From contig NZ_CP048272.1 in assembly GCF_019469425.1 (NCBI RefSeq), positions 1,178,001 through 1,242,000 on the forward strand: DNA of 64,000 nt, in the 5' to 3' direction. A program made the translations under genes and the position numbers. Shown piece after piece: positions 9,445 to 18,014 of the stretch; the stretch's first letter is position 1; every line of letters starts with the position of its first letter. Origin of the DNA: Bifidobacterium asteroides (GTDB lineage: Bacteria; Actinomycetota; Actinomycetes; Actinomycetales; Bifidobacteriaceae). Below the pieces are notes generated by a model, which searched no databases, was not told where the DNA came from, and saw only the letters and a program-made list of their open reading frames with translations.

Positions 9445-9478
9445 GGCAGGCACGGGACTGATGCTCGCTAAGCCTGCC
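9445..9478. repeat. Inverted repeat in the gap upstream of metE
   Basis: GGCAGGC and GCCTGCC are 7-base perfect arms 20 bases apart, between the end of the phosphatase gene and metE. There is no T-run, so it may be part of a leader structure or a weak terminator. The rest of the gap (9333-9510) shows nothing else that I can name. Confidence 0.3.
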
Positions 9479-9510
9479 CGCAGAAGGTTGCCTCTAGCTT
9501 GTTCTGCCGG

Positions 9511-10071
9511 TCAGCCCTCCAGGTCTTGGGGGCCCAGAATGCCAAGCAAACGGGCCTGGTGGGTTCCCCAGTCGTTCAAGGGCCGCTCGGAGCCCAGCAG
9601 GACCATAGTAGCCGGTGGCAGCCCAAGATTGAGCAGGTCCAAAAGGTCGGGATCGGAGTTGCCCTCGGCCAGCCACTGTGAGCAGATAGACATGGTGGGC
9701 TCATGACCTAGGATCAGGACCCGGTGGTCACGGTCCTCGGCCTGCACCAACTGGTCGAAGACCGCCTGCATGCCGGATTCATAGAGAGATTCCCGGTAAT
9801 CGACACGGGGCCGGTCGCCCAGAGGTTTCAGCATGCCATCCAGGGTCTGACGGGCCCGGGGCGCACCCGAACAGATGATGCGGTCTGGCACCAGACCCAA
9901 AGCAGCCAATCCACGGCCCATGATCCGGGCCTGTTTCTGGCCACGGTCGGTCAGCTTGCGGCTGCGGTCGCCCTGTGACCCCTGGCGTTCGGTCTTGGCA
10001 TGACGCATGAGCATAAGGGTTCGGCTGCACCGCCGCAGATCCTCAGCCTTCATACCCTTTCGCAAACCCAT
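9511..10071 (-). CDS. SixA-like histidine phosphatase
   Basis: Small phosphohistidine/phosphoester phosphatase of 186 residues. The catalytic motif LMRHAKTE (His24 is the expected nucleophile) is followed by LTDRGQKQA, SGAPRARQT and ILGHEPTM, which carries the second His. This is the RHG-superfamily pattern of SixA proteins, which act on phosphohistidine or small phosphate esters; the substrate here is unknown. The ATG at 10071 has an AGGAAG site. It lies about 80 bases downstream of trmI on the same strand and may be read with it. Confidence 0.85.
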   Translation of the reverse strand: MGLRKGMKAEDLRRCSRTLMLMRHAKTERQGSQGDRSRKLTDRGQKQARIMGRGLAALGLVPDRIICSGAPRARQTLDGMLKPLGDRPRVDYRESLYESGMQAVFDQLVQAEDRDHRVLILGHEPTMSICSQWLAEGNSDPDLLDLLNLGLPPATMVLLGSERPLNDWGTHQARLLGILGPQDLEG

Positions 10072-10151
10072 TCACGCTTCCTTTCCCGACGATCTCATCA
10101 GTCGCCCTTACCATTATGACAAAGCCCAGAGGATACGCTGACCCTGCGCGA

Positions 10152-11267
10152 TCAGTCTTCCTGATCCTCCCTGCCTTGCAGAGTGCGCACCTGATGGTCC
10201 AGGTCACGCAGCACCTTGCGCAGTTTGCGATCGGAGACACGGCGCAGCTCCAGATCCGCCAACTCGCGCCCCTGACCGAAGTCGCTGCTCTCGGTGGGCG
10301 GCCGACCCTGATCCACGTCAGTCTGGTAGTCCTTGGTAGCCCGGATATGCTTGCGCAGAGCCTGCTGACCGGGAGCCATGGCCCTGCTGGTCAACAAGAA
10401 GCCGGTGTGCCCGATCATCTCGTGCTCGGGTCGGACCGCCAGACCGTCGGCCTTCCAGGAACGCTCCAGGCTCTCCATGATCTCGGGCTCGGTCCATCGG
10501 CCATCGGCGCGCAGGGCCTCGGCCAGTCGGCTGAGCTGGGTGGTGGTGGTCACGTAGGCGGTCAGCACGCCGCCGGGAGCCATGACACGGTAGGCCTGAT
10601 CCAGGCGGTTCCAGGGGTCCAGCATGTCCAGAACAATACGGTCGAATTCGTCCTCGGGCAGGTCGGCCGCAACTGTGTCGAAGTCGCCAGTGCGCAGGTC
10701 CCACTGGGCAGGGCGCCGCCCAAAGAAGACAGTGGCATTGCCCACGGCTACCCGGGCGAACTCCTCCCGCCGCTCGATGCTGGTCAGCTTCCCCTCCGCG
10801 CCAATGGCATCCAACAAGCCCAGGCTCATGGCCCCTGAGCCGGCCCCCGACTCCAAGACCCTCATGCCCGGAAGGATGTCGCCCAGGAGGATGACCCTGG
10901 CCACATCCTTGGGGTACATGATCTGGGCGCCGCGAGGCATGGAGAGGATATAGTCCTCCAGCCGGGGGCGCATGACGGTGAAGGCCCAGCCGCCGATGCT
11001 TCGCGAAGACTTCCATGGCTGGGCCCTGTCAGACGCCTCTGTATCAGTGTGGTCATTCGGCTTGTGACGCATCTGCCGCCACTCGTCAGCCGAAATTGTG
11101 ACGACCACGGATCCCTCGGGCAGACCAATCATGGCCTCGTGCGGCAGAAGACCATGGTCGGTCTGGGTCAGGCCGCCAGGTTCCAGCATCACCGTCAGCT
11201 TGCGGCCGCGCCGGTCGGTCAGCTGGACCCGCTCCCCTACACTCAGCGGACCGTTTCTAAGGCTCAT
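10152..11267 (-). CDS. trmI: tRNA (adenine-58-N1)-methyltransferase
   Basis: SAM-dependent enzyme that makes m1A58 in the T-loop of tRNA. The 371 residues have an N-terminal beta domain (about 1-110) and a Rossmann domain with ESGAGSGAMSLGL (SAM site) and FDRIVLDMLDPW. The stretch PRGAQIMYPKDV before it is characteristic of the TrmI group. The protein is somewhat longer than actinobacterial relatives (~280-300), because of a linker around residues 65-85 and a charged C-terminal tail ending in DLDHQVRTLQGREDQED. The start ATG is 6 bases after the upstream ABC exporter stop, with a GAGGACTGAGGGG stretch as ribosome site. Confidence 0.93.
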   Translation of the reverse strand: MSLRNGPLSVGERVQLTDRRGRKLTVMLEPGGLTQTDHGLLPHEAMIGLPEGSVVVTISADEWRQMRHKPNDHTDTEASDRAQPWKSSRSIGGWAFTVMRPRLEDYILSMPRGAQIMYPKDVARVILLGDILPGMRVLESGAGSGAMSLGLLDAIGAEGKLTSIERREEFARVAVGNATVFFGRRPAQWDLRTGDFDTVAADLPEDEFDRIVLDMLDPWNRLDQAYRVMAPGGVLTAYVTTTTQLSRLAEALRADGRWTEPEIMESLERSWKADGLAVRPEHEMIGHTGFLLTSRAMAPGQQALRKHIRATKDYQTDVDQGRPPTESSDFGQGRELADLELRRVSDRKLRKVLRDLDHQVRTLQGREDQED

Positions 11268-11273
11268 GCCCCC

Positions 11274-13220
11274 TCAGTCCTCCTCGCCCTTGGTGAACTG
11301 GGAGTTGTAGAGGGAGGCATAGGCGCCGCCACGCTCCAGAAGCTGGTCGTGGGTGCCCTGCTCGACCACCGAGCCGTGGTTGACCACCAGGATCAGGTCG
11401 GCGTCGCGGATGGTGGACAGCCTATGCGCGATGACGAAGGAGGTCCTGCCCTTGCGCAGGGTGTTCATGGCCTGCTGGACCAGCAGCTCGGTCCTGGTGT
11501 CCACTGAGGATGTGGCCTCGTCCAGGATCAGGATGTCCGGATCGGACAGAAAGGCCCGGCAGATGGTCATCAGCTGGCGTTCGCCCTGGCTGAGCTCGCT
11601 GCTGTCCTCGTTGAGAACGGTGTCATAACCTTGGGGCAGCTTGCGGATGAACTCGTCCACGTGGGTGGCCTTGGCGCCCTCGATCATGGTCTGCTCAGGG
11701 ATGGTCTGCCCCTCGCCCAATCCGTAGAGCAGGTTGTCGCGAACAGTGCCGTCGAAGAGCCAGGTGTCCTGCAGGACCATGCCGAAGTGGCTGCGCAGGT
11801 CTTGGCGCGTCACTCTGGAGGTGTCCACGCCGTCGATGGTGATGCGCCCGCCCTGGATCTCGTAGAAGCGCATGAGCAGGTTGACCAGGGTGGTCTTGCC
11901 CGCCCCAGTCGGCCCGACGATGGCGATGGTCTGCCCAGGCTTGGCTTCGATGGACAGGTCCTTGATCAGCGGCTCAGCCGGATCGTAAGAGAAGCGGACG
12001 TGGTCGAAGCGGACATGGCCCTCGACCTTGCCTCCGGTCTCCTGGCCCAGATGGTCGGGATGCTCGATGTCCGGCATCTCCTCGGCCTCGTCCAGGAAGT
12101 CGAAGACCCTGCGGCAGGAGGCCAGGGAAGATTGGAGCATGGTGCCCATGGAGGCCAGCTGGCCGATGGGCTGGGAGGCCTGACGGGTGTACTGGGTGAA
12201 GGCCTGCAGGCCGCCCAGGCTCATGCTTCCGTTGAGCACGTGCACGCCGCCGACGATGACTACGATCACGAAGCTCAAGTTGCCGAAGAAGGTCGACATA
12301 GGCGTGACCAGAGCCGAGAAGAAGGACGCCTTGAAGCTGGCCTGGTAGAGCTCCTGGTTGCGCTCCTCAAACTCCTCCTCCGCCTTGCGTTGGTGGCCGA
12401 AGGCCCGGACCACCATGTGGCCGGAGAACATCTCCTCCACGTGGCTGTTTACCTGGCCGGTGCGAATCCACTGCCTGGTGAACTGCGGCTGGGTCTTCTT
12501 GAGGATGATGCCCGCGCACAGGGCCATGACCGGGATGATGATGAAAGCGATCAGGGTCAGCAGGGGCGAGATGGTCAGCATCATGATGAAGGCGCCGATG
12601 ATGGAGAAGACCGAAAAGAGCAGCTCGCCCAGAATCTGCTGCAGGGTGCCCGAGATGTTGTCGATGTCGTTGGTGGTCCGGCTCATGACTTCGCCGCGCG
12701 GGGTCCGGTCGAAGTACTGCAGGGGCAGCCGGTCCAGCTTGTCCTCGATCTGCCTGCGCATGGTGTAGACCGCGTCGGAGACCAGCCGGGTCATCAAAAA
12801 GTTCTGCACCAGCCTGACCAAGATGGAAATCAGGTAGATGCCGATGACAAACATGAGGATGGTGCCAAAGCGCCCCCAATCGATGCCCACGCCCACCTGG
12901 ACGTTCATGGAGTCGATCATCCGGGCGAACTTGTCCTGGCCGCGGGACTGCAGGTAGGTGACCACAGCCTGCTTGGGGGTGCCGGGCTTGGCGCCCATCT
13001 TGACCAGCATGGAACCCAGCAGTCCCTCGAAGAGGACGTTGGTGGCCTCGCCCATGACCTTGGGTCCGATGACTATCATGGCCACGGCGGTCATGCCGGC
13101 GAGGACCATGACAATGACCCTCCAGGGGCTGACCAGCAGGTAACGGACCAGTCGGCCCACGGTGTGACGGTGTGCACCCACAGCTTGCGAGCCTGTATTT
13201 ACGCTCAAGTTCTTAGCCAT
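11274..13220 (-). CDS. ABC exporter half-transporter, catalytic NBD subunit
   Basis: Type IV ABC exporter subunit of 648 residues with six predicted helices followed by an ATPase domain. The nucleotide site is canonical: GPTGAGKTT (Walker A), LSQGERQ (signature), LILDEATSSVD with catalytic Glu, and IAHRLSTI with the H-loop His. Its start codon directly abuts the stop of the upstream partner gene (TAGATG). Together with that partner, whose nucleotide site is degenerate, it should form a heterodimeric exporter like TM287/288, BmrCD or LmrCD. Drugs or peptides are usual substrates for this class; nothing in the sequence fixes which. Confidence 0.93.
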   Translation of the reverse strand: MAKNLSVNTGSQAVGAHRHTVGRLVRYLLVSPWRVIVMVLAGMTAVAMIVIGPKVMGEATNVLFEGLLGSMLVKMGAKPGTPKQAVVTYLQSRGQDKFARMIDSMNVQVGVGIDWGRFGTILMFVIGIYLISILVRLVQNFLMTRLVSDAVYTMRRQIEDKLDRLPLQYFDRTPRGEVMSRTTNDIDNISGTLQQILGELLFSVFSIIGAFIMMLTISPLLTLIAFIIIPVMALCAGIILKKTQPQFTRQWIRTGQVNSHVEEMFSGHMVVRAFGHQRKAEEEFEERNQELYQASFKASFFSALVTPMSTFFGNLSFVIVVIVGGVHVLNGSMSLGGLQAFTQYTRQASQPIGQLASMGTMLQSSLASCRRVFDFLDEAEEMPDIEHPDHLGQETGGKVEGHVRFDHVRFSYDPAEPLIKDLSIEAKPGQTIAIVGPTGAGKTTLVNLLMRFYEIQGGRITIDGVDTSRVTRQDLRSHFGMVLQDTWLFDGTVRDNLLYGLGEGQTIPEQTMIEGAKATHVDEFIRKLPQGYDTVLNEDSSELSQGERQLMTICRAFLSDPDILILDEATSSVDTRTELLVQQAMNTLRKGRTSFVIAHRLSTIRDADLILVVNHGSVVEQGTHDQLLERGGAYASLYNSQFTKGEED

Positions 13221-14984
13221 CTACTCGGCCCTCCCCTCGTCAATGCTGAGCTCTTCCACGTCGGGACCCTGCCCGCCCTGGGACTGGACGATCTCCTGAT
13301 AGGTTGGGCAGTCCTCCATGAGCTGGTCGTGGGTGCCCCGGCCCACGATGCGGCCTCGGGCCAGGACCAGAATCTGGTCGGCCTGGCGGATGGATGCCGC
13401 CCTCTGGGCCACGACGATCTGGGTGGCCTCGCGGGTGACCGGCACCAAGGCCTCATGCAGGGCGCGGTCGGTGGTCATGTCCAGTGCGGAGAAGGAGTCG
13501 TCGAAGGTGTAGATGCGGGGGTTGCGCAGGATGGCCCTGGCCATGCAGAGCCGCTGCTTCTGCCCGCCAGAGAAGTTGGTGCCGCCCTCAGCCACACGAG
13601 CGTCCAGGCCCTCGGGGATCTCACGAACGAAGTCCTCGGCCTGGGCGATGCGCAGGGCCTGCCAGATGCGGTCGTCGTCGGCATCAGGGTCCCCGTAGTG
13701 CATGTTGTCACGGATGGTGCCGGTGAAGAGGGTGGCCTTCTGCGGGACCGGCCCAAAGATCAGGGCCAGCCGGTCGGGGTCGTACTCGCGCACGTCATGG
13801 CCATCCACCAGGACCTGGCCGTCGGTGACGTCGAACATGCGGTTGGCCAGTCGGATGATGGTGGACCTGCCGGATCCGGTGGCCCCGATGAGGGCCGTCG
13901 TGGTGCCCGGCCGGGCGGTGAAGGAAATGTCCGAAAGGACCGGATCCTGGGCGCCCGGGTAGCTGAAGTCCACGTGCTTGAACTCCAACAGTCCCTGGGG
14001 GTGCTCATTGCGGTAGGGGTGCTCGGGAGCGGTGATCTCGCTGGTGGCCTCCAGGACCTCATTGATCCTTCGGGCGGCCACAGCAGCCCTGGGCAGCATG
14101 ACCGACATCATGGCGGCCATCATCAGGCCAGACAGGATGATCATCAGGTACTGGATGAATGCCTGCAGGGCGCCGATCTGCATGGCTCCGGAGTCGATAC
14201 GGCGGCCGCCGAACCACATGATGGCCACGTTGGACATGTTCAGCAGGAACCACATGAGCGGCACCATCATGCTCATCAGCCGGCCGGTGGAGATCAGGAC
14301 GCCGTAGACGTCGCGGTTGGCCCTGTCGAAGCGGGCGGCCTCGGTCTTCTCGCGGACGAAGGCGCGGATGACGCGCACGCCGGAGATCTGCTCGCGGACC
14401 AGGCGGTTGACCGAGTCCAGCATGTTCTGCAGGCGGGTGAACAGGGGTCCCATCCTGCCCATGAGCACCAGGGCCACCAGGAGGACCAGGGGGACGATGA
14501 CCGCCAGGGACCAGGTCAGGGGGCCGTCCTGGCGCAGGGCCAGAATCAGGCCGCCGATCAGCATGACCGGGGCCTGCAGAATGATCATCAGAGTCTGCAT
14601 GGTGGTCATCTGCATCTGCTGGACGTCGTTGGTGGTGCGGGTGATCAGGGAACCTGCCGAAAAGCGCTCGATCTCGTTGAGGCTGAAGCCCTCCACCGAG
14701 GCGAACAGGTCCCTGCGCAGCTCGTAGCCCATCCTCATGGCCAGCCGGGTCGCGCAGTAGACGGCGACCACGTTGGCCACGATCTGGATGGCGGTGATGC
14801 CCATCATCTGCCAGCCGATCCGGTAGATGGCATTCTGGTCGCCTACGGCCACGCCCTTGTCGATGATGTCTGCCTGCAGGTTGGGCAGGTAGAGGTTCAA
14901 GGCCGTCTGCGCCACCTGAAAGAGCACCAGAACGGCCACCTGGAGCCAGTAAGGCCGCAGGTAGCGAGTCCATATCTTGATCAC
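13221..14984 (-). CDS. ABC exporter half-transporter, degenerate NBD subunit
   Basis: Partner of the downstream exporter subunit, 587 residues, with six helices then an ATPase domain. Its own nucleotide site is impaired: Walker A reads GATGSGRST (Lys to Arg), Walker B ends FDDSFSALD (catalytic Glu to Asp) and the H-loop His is Gln (VVAQRAASI). The signature NFSGGQKQR is intact, so it can complete the active site of the partner. This asymmetry defines heterodimeric exporters. The GTG at 14984 is chosen for the AAGGA site 7 bases upstream and because the protein then begins IKIWTRYLRPYW, as in relatives; the frame remains open to 15053. Confidence 0.92.
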   Translation of the reverse strand: MIKIWTRYLRPYWLQVAVLVLFQVAQTALNLYLPNLQADIIDKGVAVGDQNAIYRIGWQMMGITAIQIVANVVAVYCATRLAMRMGYELRRDLFASVEGFSLNEIERFSAGSLITRTTNDVQQMQMTTMQTLMIILQAPVMLIGGLILALRQDGPLTWSLAVIVPLVLLVALVLMGRMGPLFTRLQNMLDSVNRLVREQISGVRVIRAFVREKTEAARFDRANRDVYGVLISTGRLMSMMVPLMWFLLNMSNVAIMWFGGRRIDSGAMQIGALQAFIQYLMIILSGLMMAAMMSVMLPRAAVAARRINEVLEATSEITAPEHPYRNEHPQGLLEFKHVDFSYPGAQDPVLSDISFTARPGTTTALIGATGSGRSTIIRLANRMFDVTDGQVLVDGHDVREYDPDRLALIFGPVPQKATLFTGTIRDNMHYGDPDADDDRIWQALRIAQAEDFVREIPEGLDARVAEGGTNFSGGQKQRLCMARAILRNPRIYTFDDSFSALDMTTDRALHEALVPVTREATQIVVAQRAASIRQADQILVLARGRIVGRGTHDQLMEDCPTYQEIVQSQGGQGPDVEELSIDEGRAE

Positions 14985-15125
14985 GTCAACATCCTTCACG
15001 CTTACAGGTCTGCCGCGGTCCCCGGCAGACAAACCACCACAGTCTATACCCATGCCCTGGGGAACGAATTTGCTATTCCTTGAGCTGATAGGGGCGTGTC
15101 AGAACGGGTCCGCGGGCAGTAACGT

Positions 15126-15965
15126 TCAGACGGCGAAGGCACCCCAGCGTCCGCCGCGGTGAACCACGGTCAGGTCCAGACCGAAGAGCTCGCTCAGGCG
15201 CGGACCGGTCAGTCCACCCTCCAAGGGTCCCTGATAGACGATGGTGCCCGGATCCGGATCGCCGGTGTCTTCGGTGTCGGCAGGACGCCGACCCATCATG
15301 GCTATCCGATCGAAACCCGGAGGAATCTCCTCAAGCCGGTGGGTGACCAGGATGACCGTGCGGTCCTTGTCCTCGCGGCCGATGTCGCTCAAGGCCCTGA
15401 GCACCAGCTCCCGGCCGCCTAGGTCCAGCCCGGTGGTCGGCTCGTCCAAGATAAGCAAATCAGGATTGGCCATCAGCGCCCGGCAAATCAGCACCCGGCC
15501 GCGCTCCCCCTCAGAGAGCCGGTACATGCGCTTGCCCTTGAGGTAGGCGATGCCGAACCGGTCCATGAGGGCCAGGGTGGCCTCCTCCTGATCGGGCGTA
15601 AAGGTCTCCTTCCAACGTCCCGTGGTGTCGCTGAAGGCAGTCAGCACCACGTCGTAGGGATCCTCCTGGGGGCTGATGGTCTTGGCCAGGCCGGCCGAGG
15701 CCAGCCCTATCCGATGCCGGTAGGAGAAGACGTTCACCTTGCCCAACCGGTTGCCCAGGATGTCCACACTGCCGCTGCTGGGGAAACCCCGGGTGCTCAT
15801 CATGGCCACCAAGGTTGATTTGCCCACGCCATTGGGCCCGAAGAGCACCCACTTCTGCCCTTGTCCCACCTCAAGGTCGACATCGTCCAGTATGACCCGG
15901 CCCTGACGGCGGAATCCTACGTGGTGCATGAGCACGGCCTGTTTTTCAGCCACGCTTTCGCCCAT
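15126..15965 (-). CDS. Stand-alone ABC ATPase (ModF/YlmA-like)
   Basis: Cytoplasmic ATPase of 279 residues with GPNGVGKST (Walker A), LSEGERGRV (signature), LLILDEPTTGLD (Walker B) and VTHRLEEIPPGFDRI (H-loop). The last motif and the overall layout resemble the molybdate-type ModF/YlmA ATPases, usually found without a permease. The ATG at 15965 is 2 bases beyond the stop of the upstream small membrane-protein gene, suggesting coupled translation; that two-helix protein could be a partner. The substrate or role is unknown. Confidence 0.87.
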   Translation of the reverse strand: MGESVAEKQAVLMHHVGFRRQGRVILDDVDLEVGQGQKWVLFGPNGVGKSTLVAMMSTRGFPSSGSVDILGNRLGKVNVFSYRHRIGLASAGLAKTISPQEDPYDVVLTAFSDTTGRWKETFTPDQEEATLALMDRFGIAYLKGKRMYRLSEGERGRVLICRALMANPDLLILDEPTTGLDLGGRELVLRALSDIGREDKDRTVILVTHRLEEIPPGFDRIAMMGRRPADTEDTGDPDPGTIVYQGPLEGGLTGPRLSELFGLDLTVVHRGGRWGAFAV

Positions 15966-15967
15966 GG

Positions 15968-16420
15968 TCACAGGGCCGTTCCATAGGAGTCCAGGCGGGG
16001 ATTGTCTCGGTTGCCTCCCACCAGGAAGAGCCCCAGCACGCCCAGACAGAAGACCGCCGCTATGGCGATGGTGGCCCAGATGGGAACATGGGGCAGCCAC
16101 ATGCAGACCAGGAAGGCCAAGCCTGAACAGATGATCAGGGCCCAGACCAGGATTCGCAGCCACTGACGCACGCCGCTGGGAGCCTTCAGCAGACGAGGGT
16201 TGCGGTCGTTGGGGTCCACGGAGTCCTTCTGCAACAGGTCGTCGGTGTGCCCGGCAGGCTTCCACTCGGCGCCCTGGCCCGCCTCAAGCCGACGGGAGCG
16301 CTCCTGCAAGGCCCGTTCATCCATCACTCCGGCCCTGCCCTTGGCCGTCATCCTCCGGTCGTCGCTGCCGCCACGGCGGCTCCGCTTGGCCTGCGCCCTA
16401 CGTTCAGCGCGGTTGGTCAT
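15968..16420 (-). CDS. Hypothetical protein with two membrane helices
   Basis: The 150 residues have a basic, disordered N-terminus (MTNRAERRAQAKRSRRGG) and a charged middle. Two hydrophobic segments follow at about residues 90-110 and 114-135 and the tail is short. A GGAGG site lies 9 bases before the ATG. It is followed within 2 bases by the stand-alone ATPase gene, so they are probably one unit. I recognise no family. Confidence 0.8.
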   Translation of the reverse strand: MTNRAERRAQAKRSRRGGSDDRRMTAKGRAGVMDERALQERSRRLEAGQGAEWKPAGHTDDLLQKDSVDPNDRNPRLLKAPSGVRQWLRILVWALIICSGLAFLVCMWLPHVPIWATIAIAAVFCLGVLGLFLVGGNRDNPRLDSYGTAL

Positions 16421-16465
16421 ATCCCACTGCCTCCATCCCTTCGATCGGCACCATACCTTTTCATA

Positions 16466-18013
16466 TTAGCGTGGGCGCCGGTCGGCCGCAGGTAGGGTCA
16501 TGGCGCGCTCATCGGCTCGTATGAGGGCAGGCAGTTCGGTGGCACCGGTCAGATATCGGTCCACGGCAGCCGCACAGGAACGGCCCTCCGCCAAGGCCCA
16601 AACCACCAGGGACTGGCCACGCCCGGCATCACCGCAGACAAAAATGCCGTCACGGTCAGTGGCGTAGTCGGCATCACGGGCCACGTTGCCGTGAGCGTCC
16701 AGGCCTACGCCGGTCTGTCCGGTCAGGGCGGCCGTCTCCGGATGGGCAAAGCCAACGCTGATCAGAACCAAGTCGGCAGGCAGGACGCGTTCGGTATCGG
16801 GATGAGGGATGATTCGGTCCTGATCGTCACGACTGACGTCGACCACGCGAACGCCACGCACCCGTCCCTCACGGTTCCGGTCGAAGCCGGTGGGGACACT
16901 GGTCTGGTCCAGATTGATCCGGTCATCGGAACTGTCGCCCAGGTACTCCAGGCTGTCCACTGAGTACTCATAGCGGCCGCCTTCCTCCATGGAGGAGGTG
17001 GGGTTGTAGAGCCGGGCATAGGTCGGCCAAGGCCGGTTGTCGGGTCTGGAAGGTGGCTCCCGGGGCCGGATCTGCAGGACGGTGACCGACTTGGCGCCTT
17101 GACGCAGGGCCGTGCCCAGGCAGTCCGACCCGGTGTCGCCGCCACCGATGATGATGACGTCCTTGCCGGCTGCATCGATGTCGTTGATGGGCTCGCGGCC
17201 CATGAGTTTGCGGGTGGGGTTGGGCAGGAAGTCCATGGCGTAGTGGATGCCCTTGAGCTCCCGTCCGGGCAGATCCACCCGCCGGGGTTCGGTGGAACCA
17301 ATGGCCACCACCAAGGCGTCATAGCGGGCCCGCAGCTGATCCCAGCCCAGGTCTTGGCCGATTTCGACGCTAGTGCGGAATCGAGTCCCCTCGGCCTCCA
17401 TCTGCTCCAGCCGACGGTCCAGCAGGGACTTCTCCAGCTTAAAGGCAGGAATGCCGTAGCGCAGCAGCCCGCCAATGGCATCGGCGCGCTCGTAGACCAC
17501 GACCGTGTGCCCGGCCCGGGTCAGCTGCTGGGCACAGGCCAGCCCTGCGGGGCCCGACCCGACCACAGCCACAGTCATATCGGTCAGCCTCTGAGGCGGT
17601 CGGGGCTTGACCAGGCCCAGGGACCAGGCCTGGTCGATGATGGTCTGCTCGTCCAGTTTGATGGTGGTGGCCGGCTGGTGGATGGAGAGCACGCAGGAGG
17701 ATTCGCAGGGAGCCGGGCAGATCCGTCCCGTGAACTCCGGGAAGTTGTTGGTCAGGCTGAGCCGCTCGTAGGCTTCCTCCCAGCGTCCTCGGGACAGCAG
17801 GTCGTTGAACTCGGGGATCAGGTTGCCCAGGGGACAGCCGGTCATGCAGAAGGGGGTGCCGCAGTCCATGCAGCGGGCGGCCTGCTCGGCGGTCCAGGGA
17901 CCTGGACCAGTGGTCTGATGCACGTCCCGCCAGTCCTTCAGGCGTTCAGCCACTGGGCGTTCGGCGAGCTCGTGCCGGGTGCGTACCTTGAGGAATCCCT
18001 TGGGGTCGACCAT
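16466..18013 (-). CDS. gltD: Glutamate synthase (NADPH), small subunit
   Basis: Flavoprotein that takes electrons from NADPH and passes them through Fe-S clusters to GltB for glutamate synthesis. The 515 residues carry N-terminal cluster cysteines in CMDCGTPFCMTGCP and ICPAPCESSC, an FAD site VGSGPAGLACAQQL and an NADPH site IGGGDTGSDCLGTA. The length is slightly above the usual 470-490. The ATG at 18013 follows the gltB stop by one base, with GGAG upstream. The pair forms the standard gltBD operon for ammonia assimilation with glutamine synthetase. Confidence 0.97.
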   Translation of the reverse strand: MVDPKGFLKVRTRHELAERPVAERLKDWRDVHQTTGPGPWTAEQAARCMDCGTPFCMTGCPLGNLIPEFNDLLSRGRWEEAYERLSLTNNFPEFTGRICPAPCESSCVLSIHQPATTIKLDEQTIIDQAWSLGLVKPRPPQRLTDMTVAVVGSGPAGLACAQQLTRAGHTVVVYERADAIGGLLRYGIPAFKLEKSLLDRRLEQMEAEGTRFRTSVEIGQDLGWDQLRARYDALVVAIGSTEPRRVDLPGRELKGIHYAMDFLPNPTRKLMGREPINDIDAAGKDVIIIGGGDTGSDCLGTALRQGAKSVTVLQIRPREPPSRPDNRPWPTYARLYNPTSSMEEGGRYEYSVDSLEYLGDSSDDRINLDQTSVPTGFDRNREGRVRGVRVVDVSRDDQDRIIPHPDTERVLPADLVLISVGFAHPETAALTGQTGVGLDAHGNVARDADYATDRDGIFVCGDAGRGQSLVVWALAEGRSCAAAVDRYLTGATELPALIRADERAMTLPAADRRPR

Positions 18014-18014
18014 A

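Noticed and set aside
9333-9510. SAM or cobalamin riboswitch before metE
   Set aside because: No conserved core of either class is visible; only one inverted repeat.
11631-15083. Open frame of 1150 codons on the plus strand, opposite the two ABC exporter genes
   Set aside because: It is a shadow of two well-conserved minus-strand genes in GC-rich sequence, is His/Gln/Asp-rich low complexity and has no ribosome site.
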